From contig NZ_VTDO01000002.1 in NCBI RefSeq assembly GCF_015627125.1, positions 310,001-374,000 on the forward strand: a DNA stretch of 64,000 bases. Reading direction: 5' to 3'. The position numbers were made by a program, and so were the translations under genes. This document shows positions 1-8,613 of the stretch, piece after piece. The stretch's first letter is position 1; each line of letters starts with the position of its first letter. The stretch is from Acinetobacter rathckeae (lineage in GTDB: Bacteria; Pseudomonadota; Gammaproteobacteria; Pseudomonadales; Moraxellaceae). The notes under the pieces were generated by a model. That model searched no databases and was not told the DNA's origin. It saw only the letters and a list, made by a program, of their open reading frames with translations.

Positions 1-1446
1 ATTGCTTACTACGATGACAACGGTATTTCTATTGATGGTGAAGTAGAAGGCTGGTTTAGTGATGATACAGATCAACGTTTTAAAGCATATGGTTGGCAAG
101 TATTGCATGTAGATGGTCATGACCATGATGCAATTCGTAAAGCAACAGTTGAAGCAAAAGCAGAACTCACAAAACCAACACTTATTGTATGTAAAACAGT
201 AATTGGTTTAGGTTCACCAAACAAACAAGGCAAAGAGTCAAGTCATGGTGCACCACTTGGGGCAGATGAGATTACATTGACACGCCAAGCACTGGGTTGG
301 GATACCCCTGCATTTGAAGTACCTGCAGACATTTATGACGCATGGGATGCTAAAGAAAAAGGCCAACAGTCTGAATTACAATGGAATGCATTGTTTGCAA
401 AGTATGAGTCACAATACCCAACTGAAGCTGCAGAGTTATTACGCCGTACACATGGTGATTTGCCTGCAACTTTTGCTGCTCAAGCAGACGAATTTATTGC
501 ACAAACGGCTGCAAAAGCAGAAACCATTGCAACGCGTAAAGCAAGCCAAAATACCCTACAAGCGTTTGGCCCATTATTACCAGAGTTTTTAGGTGGTTCT
601 GCTGACTTAGCAGGTTCAAACTTAACCCTATGGAAAGGCTGTGAAGGCGTACAAAATAATCCAGCGGGTAATTACGTGTACTACGGTGTACGTGAGTTTG
701 GTATGACCGCGATTGCAAATGGTGTTGCGTTACACGGTGGTTTCGTTCCTTATGTTGCAACGTTCCTTATGTTTATGGAATATGCACGTAATGCGGTACG
801 TATGTCTGCATTAATGAAGCAACGTGTGATTCATGTGTATACCCATGACTCGATTGGTTTAGGTGAAGATGGCCCAACGCATCAACCAATTGAACAAATT
901 GCATCTTTGCGTAATACGCCGAACTTAAATACTTGGCGTCCTGCAGATACAGTAGAAACAGCTGTGGCTTGGAAGTCGTCTTTAGTACGTAAAGATGGCC
1001 CATCTGCACTGATTTTATCTCGTCAAAATCTGGCATTCCAAACACGTACAGATGCGCAAATTGCAAATATTGCGAAAGGCGGTTACGTGCTTGCTGAAGA
1101 AAAAGGTGAGTTAAAAGCCATTATTATTGCTACAGGATCTGAGATTGATCTTGCAATGCAAGCATATGCTCAATTAGAGGGTGTGCGTGTGGTATCTATG
1201 CCATGTGCTGAAGAGTTTATGAAGCAAGATGTTGCATACCGTGAAGCAGTATTGCCAGCGGCTATTCGTGCACGTGTTGCAGTAGAAGCTGCGCATGTAG
1301 ATTACTGGTGGAAATTTGTTGGTTTAGACGGTCAAGTGATTGGTATGACGACCTATGGAGAGTCTGCACCTGCAAAAGCACTGTTTGAGCACTTTGGTAT
1401 TACTGTTGAAGCGATTGTAAACGCAGTAAACACAATGACTGCTTAA
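1..1446 (+). CDS. tkt: Transketolase, C-terminal part (5' end outside window)
   Basis: The frame is open from base 1 to the TAA at 1446 and encodes the last 481 residues. The family is about 660 residues long, so roughly 180 N-terminal residues lie upstream. Transketolase is a thiamine-diphosphate enzyme of the non-oxidative pentose phosphate pathway that moves two-carbon units between sugar phosphates. The segment [11 protein letters not shown], coded near 858-890, carries the conserved glutamate that activates the cofactor. [10 protein letters not shown] and [10 protein letters not shown] are also typical of the family. The ATG at 103 is internal and not a start, because the family sequence continues upstream of it. 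A terminator follows directly. Confidence 0.97.
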   Translation: MAYYDDNGISIDGEVEGWFSDDTDQRFKAYGWQVLHVDGHDHDAIRKATVEAKAELTKPTLIVCKTVIGLGSPNKQGKESSHGAPLGADEITLTRQALGWDTPAFEVPADIYDAWDAKEKGQQSELQWNALFAKYESQYPTEAAELLRRTHGDLPATFAAQADEFIAQTAAKAETIATRKASQNTLQAFGPLLPEFLGGSADLAGSNLTLWKGCEGVQNNPAGNYVYYGVREFGMTAIANGVALHGGFVPYVATFLMFMEYARNAVRMSALMKQRVIHVYTHDSIGLGEDGPTHQPIEQIASLRNTPNLNTWRPADTVETAVAWKSSLVRKDGPSALILSRQNLAFQTRTDAQIANIAKGGYVLAEEKGELKAIIIATGSEIDLAMQAYAQLEGVRVVSMPCAEEFMKQDVAYREAVLPAAIRARVAVEAAHVDYWWKFVGLDGQVIGMTTYGESAPAKALFEHFGITVEAIVNAVNTMTA

Positions 1447-1460
1447 TGTAAAGCGATCTA

Positions 1461-1491
1461 AAAAAGCCTCCGCAATGTCGGAGGCTTTTTA
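1461..1491 (+). terminator. Intrinsic terminator after tkt
   Basis: The hairpin GCCTCCG / CGGAGGC has a short loop and is flanked by A-runs on the left and T-runs on the right, so it can work in both directions. It separates tkt from the convergent ATPase gene whose stop codon is at 1506. Confidence 0.9.
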
Positions 1492-1505
1492 TTGTTATCT
1501 AGAAA

Positions 1506-2375
1506 TTAAAGCTTATTGAGTTGTTGCATACCTACCCAATGTTTAGAAAATTGATAGGCGGCACGGCCCGAGCGTTGCCCTCGACTTTGACACCATCTTA
1601 ATGCTTCAGCCCTTACATGTTCATCATACACAAGGCCTGCTTTTTGTAGATAGTGTTCTACAATCTCTAAATACAAATTTTGGTCCATTGGATAAAAAGA
1701 AAGCCATAAACCAAAACGGTCAGAAAGAGAAATTTTTTCTTCAATGGCCTCTTGAGGGTGTAACTCGTTGTATTGGGGCACATCAACACGAGTCACTGGA
1801 GTGTTTTCATGCATAAACTCTGGTAATAAGTGGCGTCTATTACTGGTTGCATAGACAATAAATTGGTTATTGCCCGATTGTAATGAGCCATCTAAAGCAC
1901 TTTTTAAACTACGGTAATTTTCATCTTCGGCATTAAATGCGAGATCATCACAGTAAATAATGTATTTTTCTGGTCGCCCAACCAATAACTTTTCAATTAA
2001 GTGTAAATCACATAAATCATTACGTTCAATTTCAATCAATCGTAAGCCTTGGTCTTGGTAGCGGTGTAATAGTGACCTTACTATTGAGGACTTACCTGTA
2101 CCACGTGAGCCTGTGAGTAAAATATCATTGGCAGGTAAGCCATGAAGAAACTGTAAGGTATTTTGAATGATTTTTTCTTTTTGTCGTTCAATGCCTTTTA
2201 AGTCATCTAAATAAATGGCTTTAGGGTTATGAATAGGTACAAGCTGTTTGTTTTGCCAACGGTAGGCGGGTGCTGAAAAGTCTGTCTCTTGTCGTAGCTC
2301 AGGTAAGCTTTGTTGCAGTCTTTTAAGTACATCGGAAAATGTATTGATGATTGTATCTGGAATTTGTAATTGCAT
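1506..2375 (-). CDS. AAA+ ATPase of the DUF815 family
   Basis: This 289-residue ATPase has a Walker A motif, GSRGTGKSS, at about 89-97 and a Walker B-like strand, IIYCDDL, at about 139-145. They are followed by an arginine-rich sensor region near the C terminus (QSRGQRSGRAA). The pattern matches the DUF815 group of AAA+ proteins, whose cellular role is not established. The open frame extends 44 codons further upstream, but that part reads as non-coding sequence. The protein-like sequence begins at MQLQIPDTI, so I place the start at 2375. It converges on tkt and has no operon partner. Confidence 0.85.
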   Translation of the reverse strand: MQLQIPDTIINTFSDVLKRLQQSLPELRQETDFSAPAYRWQNKQLVPIHNPKAIYLDDLKGIERQKEKIIQNTLQFLHGLPANDILLTGSRGTGKSSIVRSLLHRYQDQGLRLIEIERNDLCDLHLIEKLLVGRPEKYIIYCDDLAFNAEDENYRSLKSALDGSLQSGNNQFIVYATSNRRHLLPEFMHENTPVTRVDVPQYNELHPQEAIEEKISLSDRFGLWLSFYPMDQNLYLEIVEHYLQKAGLVYDEHVRAEALRWCQSRGQRSGRAAYQFSKHWVGMQQLNKL

Positions 2376-2549
2376 TGTTGTGACCAAAAAACTGAATGTA
2401 TAGATTATCTTGGCGTGTTTTTTACATAATGTATAGATGATGCAAGTAAATTCTTTACGATAAGCAGGTTTATAAATGCTATATTTAAATGACAACAAAC
2501 AAAACATTGCTGTAATTACAGCAATGTGATGATGGGTTAGAGGTAGGTT

Positions 2550-4034
2550 ATGCTTGATTTAATTTCAAAACATACATCAAATATTCAACAGACATTTAAA
2601 ATAAAAAAATTAGAGCATCAACTGGCTAAAGCGGAAAACTATGCACAGTGGCAACAGATTGCTTTTGAATTAGATCAATGTACAGATGCTTTGGCATGGA
2701 AACATGACCTACAATCTTCTTATTTTACAGTAGATTTGATTTTAAATCGGCTAAATACGCTAAGACAATATCGAACACAGCACGATATACCAGCAATGAT
2801 TCATTTACTTAGAGAAGGGTTAAGTTACGATATTGCCAATATTTGTCATCCTATGCTGTTTTCAGTGATACGTTTGGGTACAAAACAAATCATTGAAGAC
2901 TATGTGGCAGAGGTGAGTGAATGTTTGAGTGATATTTCCCAGTTGCCAAATGTCGAGATGAGCTTAGAGCAAAAGCTTAAATTTTTTAATCGCTGTCAAA
3001 CGGCATATGGTCAGCCTGCTTTAATGTTTTCAGGTGGGGCAACGCTTGGGCTTTTTCATAGTGGTGTGTGTAAAGCACTTAAAGAACAAGATTTGTTGCC
3101 AAATGTACTCTCTGGAGCAAGTGCAGGGGCTGTTATGGCATCTTTACTGGGCAGTATAGATGCAGACCAGCTAGACATACTCACACAAAGTGATAATTTG
3201 TTTAGTGATGTTTTTCAATTTAAGTCTTTTAAAATGCTATTAAAAGAACCTACGGGTTTTACCAGTAACGAAGCATTAAAAAAGTTTTTAATCGCACATT
3301 TAGGCGATCTCACTTTTGCTGAGGCTTATGAAAAGTCAGGACTACATTTAAACATTGCTGTGGCACCGTATGATGCAACACAAAAACCACAGTTACTTAA
3401 CCAATATACCTCACCAGATGTTTTGATTTGGAGTGCGGTACTGGCTTCGTGTGCTGTACCTATCTTGTTTTCACCGGTGAAGCTTTTGGCAAAATGTGAA
3501 AATGGTCAGCATGTGCCATTTTTAGGAGACACCCAGTGGGTTGATGGCAGTGTACGTAGTGATTTTCCGCAAGAAAAAATGGCTCGGTTATATAACATGA
3601 ATTACAGTATTGCTAGTCAAGCCAATCCGCATGTTGTGCCATTTATGCAAACCGATGTAGAGCGATATAGGCAAGACTTGCTCAGTTGGCCTGAAAAAAT
3701 TGTACGTCGGCAAGGAAAACTACTGGCCAAGGGTGTAATGGACTTTACGCGTGAGCGTGTTGGTGCTGTACCACAAGTTAGACGTTTACTCGACCACGGT
3801 TATGGCATTGTAGACCAACATTACTATGGTGATATTAATATTATTGGGCAGTATAGCCTACGTCATTACACCTATTTATTACAAAATCCAACGCCTGAAA
3901 TTTTTAAGAAATTACAACTTGAAGGCGAGCGGGCGACATGGCCAAAACTATCTATGATAGAAATGCATGCACGCGTGGGAAAAACCATTGAACACATTTT
4001 GACTGATTTGAAGAAACAGCAAAATACGAGTTAA
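2550..4034 (+). CDS. Patatin-like phospholipase with N-terminal DUF3336 domain
   Basis: This is a 494-residue predicted lipid acyl hydrolase. Residues 1 to about 150 are helical and match the DUF3336 region found in front of patatin domains in triacylglycerol lipases. The patatin domain begins with the oxyanion loop SGGATLGLFHSG (161-172). The nucleophile elbow GASAG (189-193, Ser191) follows, and then the catalytic aspartate in VDGS (Asp332). Both members of the Ser-Asp dyad are present, so the enzyme should be active. The kinase-like gene starts 6 nt after its stop, which suggests co-transcription. The in vivo lipid substrate cannot be read from the sequence. Confidence 0.88.
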   Translation: MLDLISKHTSNIQQTFKIKKLEHQLAKAENYAQWQQIAFELDQCTDALAWKHDLQSSYFTVDLILNRLNTLRQYRTQHDIPAMIHLLREGLSYDIANICHPMLFSVIRLGTKQIIEDYVAEVSECLSDISQLPNVEMSLEQKLKFFNRCQTAYGQPALMFSGGATLGLFHSGVCKALKEQDLLPNVLSGASAGAVMASLLGSIDADQLDILTQSDNLFSDVFQFKSFKMLLKEPTGFTSNEALKKFLIAHLGDLTFAEAYEKSGLHLNIAVAPYDATQKPQLLNQYTSPDVLIWSAVLASCAVPILFSPVKLLAKCENGQHVPFLGDTQWVDGSVRSDFPQEKMARLYNMNYSIASQANPHVVPFMQTDVERYRQDLLSWPEKIVRRQGKLLAKGVMDFTRERVGAVPQVRRLLDHGYGIVDQHYYGDINIIGQYSLRHYTYLLQNPTPEIFKKLQLEGERATWPKLSMIEMHARVGKTIEHILTDLKKQQNTS

Positions 4035-4040
4035 TGTCCC

Positions 4041-4835
4041 ATGTGTTTTGATTTAAATAAACCTTACGCCGTGCAAGCATACCCTCGTAAAGAGAGTGAG
4101 CAATATGGTCGTAAGTTGTATCAATTGATACAAAATGAGCAACAATATTGGCTTAAATATCAGCAAACAGATGAGCTTGAGCAATATAGTCAAATACATA
4201 TAGATGGGTGGCAAAGAGAGCTACTTTTTTATCATAAGCATAAAGATGTTGCATATGTACTGCCAAGTCAAATGATAGACCTTGCACAGTTAAGAGGTAT
4301 TGATGCTAGGGGGCAGGGCATGCTATTGCCTCATAAAAACTATTACTTTACCTCAGCTCCTCAAAATGTCTGTGAAGCACAACAACGAATCAAAGCAGTC
4401 TGTCAGGTATTATTTCAATTCCATGCTCTAGGTTATGTGCATGGCGATATAAAAAAACATCACTTTTTAGCAGATTTACAAGGTCTTTATTTAATTGATT
4501 TTGAACATAGCTTTTATGACGGTACAGAAATTGTAGGTACGCATGCGACTCCACGTTATATGGCACCAGAGTTGTTTCATGGTGCTTTAAAAACGCAAGA
4601 AAGTGACTTTTATGCGCTTGGTATAGTGGTTTATGAATGGCTCACACACAAAAAACTATTTGCTAAAGATTATCATGATTGGGCAGTTTTACATTGTCAG
4701 TGTGAGTTTTATACTTTGCCTGAGGTGTATAAAGGGTTGCAGCCGATATTAGATATCATGCTCAGCAAGCGAGTAGAGCAAAGAAAGCAGCGTTTACAGC
4801 AGTTAAAAAGTATATTAAATCAACAGATTGCTTGA
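4041..4835 (+). CDS. Small serine/threonine kinase-like protein
   Basis: This 264-residue protein has a protein-kinase fold. The catalytic loop HGDIKKHH lies at 134-141, the magnesium loop reads DFE (153-155) instead of DFG, an APE motif lies at 175-177, and a DFYALG stretch of subdomain IX begins at 189. The glycine-rich loop is not recognisable, and the catalytic loop lacks the usual asparagine of HRDxxxxN (histidine stands there). It may therefore be an atypical kinase or a pseudokinase. No membrane segment or sensor domain is attached. It follows the patatin gene by 6 nt, so the two probably form an operon, but a functional link is only inferred. Confidence 0.75.
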   Translation: MCFDLNKPYAVQAYPRKESEQYGRKLYQLIQNEQQYWLKYQQTDELEQYSQIHIDGWQRELLFYHKHKDVAYVLPSQMIDLAQLRGIDARGQGMLLPHKNYYFTSAPQNVCEAQQRIKAVCQVLFQFHALGYVHGDIKKHHFLADLQGLYLIDFEHSFYDGTEIVGTHATPRYMAPELFHGALKTQESDFYALGIVVYEWLTHKKLFAKDYHDWAVLHCQCEFYTLPEVYKGLQPILDIMLSKRVEQRKQRLQQLKSILNQQIA

Positions 4836-4910
4836 AGTTATATGTATTTTCCTTAATTTTGATTGATATTTGCACATGCGGTAATTTTTTTAATAAAAAG
4901 GCTTGTCAGC

Positions 4911-4916
4911 TATAAT
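4911..4916 (+). promoter_or_regulatory. -10 element of the tRNA operon promoter
   Basis: A perfect TATAAT lies 27 nt upstream of the first tRNA-Leu. At the usual spacing the -35 position falls in an AT-rich stretch near 4888-4893 with poor match to TTGACA. It is the only good -10 box in the gap after the kinase-like gene. Confidence 0.6.
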
Positions 4917-4942
4917 GGTTATCTATATTATACACATCCATC

Positions 4943-5027
4943 GGGGGCGTGGCGAAATTGGTAGACGCACTGGATTTAGGTTCCAGCGCCGCAAGGTGTA
5001 AGAGTTCGAGTCTCTTCGCCCCCACCA
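4943..5027 (+). tRNA. tRNA-Leu (anticodon UAG), copy 1
   Basis: The 85-nt class II tRNA has acceptor arms GGGGGCG and CGCCCCC, encoded CCA and a long variable arm. The anticodon stem is CTGGA/TCCAG around loop TTTAGGT, with anticodon TAG at 4977-4979 (reads CUN codons). Everything outside the acceptor stem is identical to the copy at 5125-5209. Confidence 0.98.
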
Positions 5028-5045
5028 ACACATGTTATGTGTTAT

Positions 5046-5119
5046 AGAGGATTGGTGTAATGGTAGCATGACGGTCTCCAAAACCGTTCGTAAAGGTTCG
5101 AATCCTTTATCCTCTGCCA
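5046..5119 (+). tRNA. tRNA-Trp (anticodon CCA)
   Basis: The 74-nt tRNA folds into a complete cloverleaf. The acceptor is AGAGGAT/ATCCTCT with discriminator G73 and encoded CCA. The D stem is GTGT/GCAT, the anticodon stem ACGGT/ACCGT with loop CTCCAAA, and the T stem AAAGG/CCTTT. A1-U72, G73 and anticodon CCA agree with tryptophan identity. The acceptor, D and T stems are clearly unlike the E. coli tRNA-Trp, and the D stem has a U11-A24 pair. Confidence 0.93.
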
Positions 5120-5124
5120 TGATT

Positions 5125-5209
5125 GGGGATGTGGCGAAATTGGTAGACGCACTGGATTTAGGTTCCAGCGCCGCAAGGTGTAAGAGTTCGAGTCTCTTCA
5201 TCCCCACCA
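5125..5209 (+). tRNA. tRNA-Leu (anticodon UAG), copy 2
   Basis: The 85-nt tRNA has acceptor arms GGGGATG and CATCCCC and anticodon TAG at 5159-5161. Compared with copy 1 it differs only at two acceptor base pairs, and both differences are compensated on the opposite arm. It lies 5 nt after tRNA-Trp and belongs to the same transcript. Confidence 0.98.
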
Positions 5210-5211
5210 TT

Positions 5212-5243
5212 AAAAAAGCAAGATTGAAAGTCTTGCTTTTTTT
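5212..5243 (+). terminator. Intrinsic terminator of the tRNA operon
   Basis: The stem AAAGCAAGA / TCTTGCTTT has a 7-nt loop and is followed by a run of T. It starts three bases after the last tRNA-Leu. Confidence 0.9.
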
Positions 5244-5402
5244 GTGCCTGTAATTTAGAAAGTTATTTCATATTTTTATAAAAAATAATAATCTGAATAT
5301 GGATACATTATTTTAAACTTTCAATTGGACAGAGACATAAATGATTACTCATTTTAAGTGAGTGACTACTGAGATAGAGTTATCCTAATATTATTCTATT
5401 CA

Positions 5403-6641
5403 TTACAGTACAATTTTCGGTGCTTTACGTAAGCTTAAGAATAAAACAAATAATGCGATTACATTAACGAAGCAGTTGAATATAAATACCTGCCTAGAGC
5501 CTAGAAAATCCACAATTAATCCACCAGATACTGCACCTAATGGCATTGCTCCATAAATTAATGTTCTTGCTGCACCTACAACCTTCCCCATTGTTTCAGA
5601 CGGTACCACACTTTGGCGGTAAGTCATTGAATAAATATTAAATAACCCAAGACATAGCCCCCACAAAAAGTATCCAAGCGAGATAAGTATAGATGTCATC
5701 CAAATGGGTCCTATTGCAAGTGACATAATGACCGAACCAATAATCATGATTGTGATAGAGCAGAGCATTAGAAATTTGACACTAAAAAACTGGCAAAGCC
5801 ATCGCGCTAAAAAGTTCCCAAGTAATGATCCGATACCACTGAAGATTAATAGAGTAGAAGCTATTAATGTACTAAATCCGAATAAATTAAAACTAATCAC
5901 AAAATAAACGGATTGCACAGCCATGAAGCCAAAGTTTGCTATTGCACTTACGAGGACAATACTCATTAATATAGGCCGTGATAAAAGCTCATTAAAGCCA
6001 TCAAAAAATGAGTTTTTAGGATTGTGGGGAATTTCTTTTCTATCTGTAGGTTCTACAGCGAGCTTTGTGATCAATATGGCTGAAATGAAAAATGTGAGTG
6101 CATTAATGAAAAGTGAAGATATTGCGCCTAGCATATTGACAATGAAACCTCCTAGGCCAGGACCACTAATTTCACCGATGGAGGAAATGATTTCAAGGTT
6201 AGAGTTGGCAGAAAGGCGTTTATCGCTAGGAATCACGACAGGGAATAGTGAAGATATTGATAATTCAAAGAAGATTCTAGCAATACCAATCAAAAACGCG
6301 ATTGTTATGATAAATGGAATGTTTATTGTATAAAAGCTATATAAAATAGGGATGGATAATACTAAAATAAACCGAGTGAACTCTGCATAAATTGCAATCT
6401 TCTTTCTATCTGCACGATCAACAAAAGTACCAATACTCATGCTAAAAAGTAGGTTAGGTAGGTAGCGTGCAGCAGATATTAAGCTAACTTCTACTGCAGA
6501 TGCATGTAATACATGAATGGCGATAATTGGTAAGGCAATGTTATGAATTGCTATACCTACAGTTGCAACAGCCTGAGAATACCAAATGACTCTAAATTGA
6601 TTAAGCACCCATGCTGAATGAGAATCGATTTTTTTAAACAA
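5403..6641 (-). CDS. Major facilitator superfamily exporter (MFS_3 / EntS-like)
   Basis: This 412-residue hydrophobic protein has about twelve membrane segments. The loop between segments 2 and 3, GTFVDRADRKK, is the usual MFS motif A. The overall pattern resembles the MFS_3 group that includes the enterobactin exporter EntS and several drug exporters. The start codon is TTG at 6641, chosen because AAAAAAGGAG sits 8 nt in front of it and no good ATG exists. The gene lies alone, downstream of the tRNA cluster, in AT-rich sequence that suggests acquisition. The substrate is unknown and no siderophore genes are nearby. Confidence 0.85.
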   Translation of the reverse strand: MFKKIDSHSAWVLNQFRVIWYSQAVATVGIAIHNIALPIIAIHVLHASAVEVSLISAARYLPNLLFSMSIGTFVDRADRKKIAIYAEFTRFILVLSIPILYSFYTINIPFIITIAFLIGIARIFFELSISSLFPVVIPSDKRLSANSNLEIISSIGEISGPGLGGFIVNMLGAISSLFINALTFFISAILITKLAVEPTDRKEIPHNPKNSFFDGFNELLSRPILMSIVLVSAIANFGFMAVQSVYFVISFNLFGFSTLIASTLLIFSGIGSLLGNFLARWLCQFFSVKFLMLCSITIMIIGSVIMSLAIGPIWMTSILISLGYFLWGLCLGLFNIYSMTYRQSVVPSETMGKVVGAARTLIYGAMPLGAVSGGLIVDFLGSRQVFIFNCFVNVIALFVLFLSLRKAPKIVL

Positions 6642-6863
6642 ATGGGTGCTCCTTTTTTATTTTTTGATGGTGGTATTGGGATTTTTATTTAATCCTGTAT
6701 TTTGTTTTTTTGTGTAATATCTTTAGCTTACTTATGAGTAATTTGTATATATACTACCTGCTAAATCATTTTTATTTTACTATTTTGGGTTGAAATAAGT
6801 TAAACAGGAAAACCGATACAAATAGTTTAAATGTTTTATCTAACTTTATAGTGTGTCTCAAAG

Positions 6864-7541
6864 CTATAAATGCCTTTTTTCTTGCAATCTTTTTACTGTA
6901 TCCTCTAATTGACTATAGTGATGAATAGTTGCATCAGAGAGTGGTTGTTGAAGGCTAAGTGTAGGGTGAAAGTAAATTGTTTGCATCCCTACTTTTTTTG
7001 CACCCTCGATATCTGCTTTAGGATGGTCTCCAATAAAAATACAATCAGATGGTCTACAATTGAATTGCTTACAGGCATACATAAATATTTCTGGATCTGG
7101 TTTTCTTAAACCAATTGCTTCTGAAACAACAACCAAAGAAAAATACTCAGACAAGCCTAAGGCATAAAAGTTATGCTCTTGAAAAGGGGTTTTACCATTG
7201 GATATTAACCCAAGCCGATACCCTTGTTTATATAGTCTTTGCATTGTTTCTTCTACACATTCAAATGATGTAGAGAACTTATTAAAATCATTGATGTAAG
7301 ACTCAAGTAGTTGATGTTGAGTGTGGTTAGTAATATGAAACTCTTGAATTAACTGGCGGTAAACAACATCCTTCCATACAGATCCATTATTTTCTAATTC
7401 AATAAATCTTTTAATAAAGGATTCTTTGAGGGCTTGGGGAACGAGTTTAAAAAAGTTTACTTGCCAATTAATAAACTTGATTAGTGACTCACTTCTATTC
7501 AGAATGGTTTGGTCTAAGTCAAATAAGAGTACTTTTTTCAT
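6864..7541 (-). CDS. HAD-superfamily hydrolase (YjjG-like)
   Basis: This 225-residue phosphatase-type protein has all four HAD motifs. They are FDLDQT with Asp8 and Asp10, LISNG with Ser114, the lysine of RKPDP (Lys147), and GDHPKAD with Asp172 and Asp177. The helical cap between motifs I and II is like that of YjjG and other small-molecule or nucleotide phosphatases. The long gap to the MFS gene argues against a shared transcript. It lies in the same AT-rich accessory stretch. The physiological substrate cannot be inferred. Confidence 0.85.
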   Translation of the reverse strand: MKKVLLFDLDQTILNRSESLIKFINWQVNFFKLVPQALKESFIKRFIELENNGSVWKDVVYRQLIQEFHITNHTQHQLLESYINDFNKFSTSFECVEETMQRLYKQGYRLGLISNGKTPFQEHNFYALGLSEYFSLVVVSEAIGLRKPDPEIFMYACKQFNCRPSDCIFIGDHPKADIEGAKKVGMQTIYFHPTLSLQQPLSDATIHHYSQLEDTVKRLQEKRHL

Positions 7542-7983
7542 GTTGTCGTTTACGCCTTTATTGGATGAAAATATTAACCATTACATGGCTTATAATATAA
7601 GTTTATGTATGATGTAGAAGTAGCTAAAGGTTTTGTTTTATATTAATAATTTCAAATTAATATGTTTTATACATTTGAAGTTGAGTTAGCTCCGTAGTGT
7701 GAGGAATATCCACACACAGTAATTAATATAAAATCTTATATTTTCAAAAAATGTATGCTCTGTCATGTTTTTATATACTTCAAAGTATATATGTTATTAA
7801 AATTGATCTCAAAAAATGGCTTAAGCTTTTTAATACTAGACGTATTGCATGAAATAGCTAGCCATAATATGCTAATTTCTTAGGTTGATTGATAAAATTT
7901 TTAAAAATCCTCATCCATTTCTATGAAATGTTCTACTTTAATTTGAAGACTTACTAGAGTTGATACTGTGCGAGTGTCATTAA
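7542..7983. other. 442-nt gap between divergent genes, no gene recognised
   Basis: This very AT-rich intergenic region lies between the HAD gene and the ABC exporter. The longest sensible open frame on the plus strand is 33 codons at 7751-7852, with no ribosome site. Two palindromic stretches stand out. One is ATATACTT-CA-AAGTATAT at 7773-7790. The other is an imperfect GTGTG...CACAC palindrome at 7697-7717. Either could be an operator for the ABC genes, but this is inference. Confidence 0.4.
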
Positions 7984-8613
7984 ATGAATGAAATTAGTTT
8001 TAAATTAGTCAATATCACAAAAAAATTTGACGAAAGAGTAGTTTTAAATAATATTAATTGTGACTTTAATCGGTGTGGGTTATATGCTTTTATTGGTGAA
8101 AATGGATCTGGGAAGTCCACGTTATTATCCATTCTTGCATGTAATTTGAAACCAAATTCAGGTCATGTACTATTAAACAACAGAGTGTGTAATAGTGCTG
8201 AATTTTATAGTGATATTGCATATATTCCAGATAAAGTTTTAGCTTATCCATTTATTACGGGAATTGAGTTTATAGAGCTCATATCTATACTGAGAAAAGT
8301 GGACCCAGAAAATTATAATGCTTTAATTAGGAGGTTTAATTTAGAAGAACATAAGTATACAAAGTTTGAAAATATGTCTTTGGGTACGGCAAAAAAATTC
8401 ATGTTAATTTCTGGGCTGATGACAAAGTGCAAGGTGCTAGTGATGGATGAACCTACGAATGGATTAGATATTCATTCTGTTGATGTGTTAAATGATATAT
8501 TGTTAAAAATGAGAACAGATAAAATGATATTTATGACTAGCCATGATCAATTTATTTTAGAGAGTCCTTTTGTAGAAAAAATAGAAATTAACCAATTGAA
8601 TGATTCTTCTTAG
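7984..8613 (+). CDS. ABC transporter ATP-binding protein, unknown substrate
   Basis: This 209-residue ATPase subunit has Walker A GENGSGKST (38-46), Walker B VLVMDEP (151-157), a D-loop (NGLD) and H-loop His187. The signature is degenerate, MSLGT at 131-135 where LSGGQ is usual. Similar short ATPases serve ABC-2 type exporters for peptides, antibiotics or polysaccharides. The next gene overlaps it by 14 nt, so translation is probably coupled and the two make one transporter. The coding sequence is noticeably richer in A and T than the housekeeping genes around it, which points to horizontal origin. Confidence 0.85.
   Translation: MNEISFKLVNITKKFDERVVLNNINCDFNRCGLYAFIGENGSGKSTLLSILACNLKPNSGHVLLNNRVCNSAEFYSDIAYIPDKVLAYPFITGIEFIELISILRKVDPENYNALIRRFNLEEHKYTKFENMSLGTAKKFMLISGLMTKCKVLVMDEPTNGLDIHSVDVLNDILLKMRTDKMIFMTSHDQFILESPFVEKIEINQLNDSS

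Noticed and set aside
2376..2507. 44-codon N-terminal extension of the DUF815 ATPase
   Set aside because: It is cysteine- and tyrosine-rich sequence unlike the family and lacks a ribosome site.
7751..7852. 33-codon frame upstream of the ABC exporter as a possible exported peptide
   Set aside because: No ribosome site, no leader-peptide features, and its sequence is mixed basic-hydrophobic with no known precursor motif.
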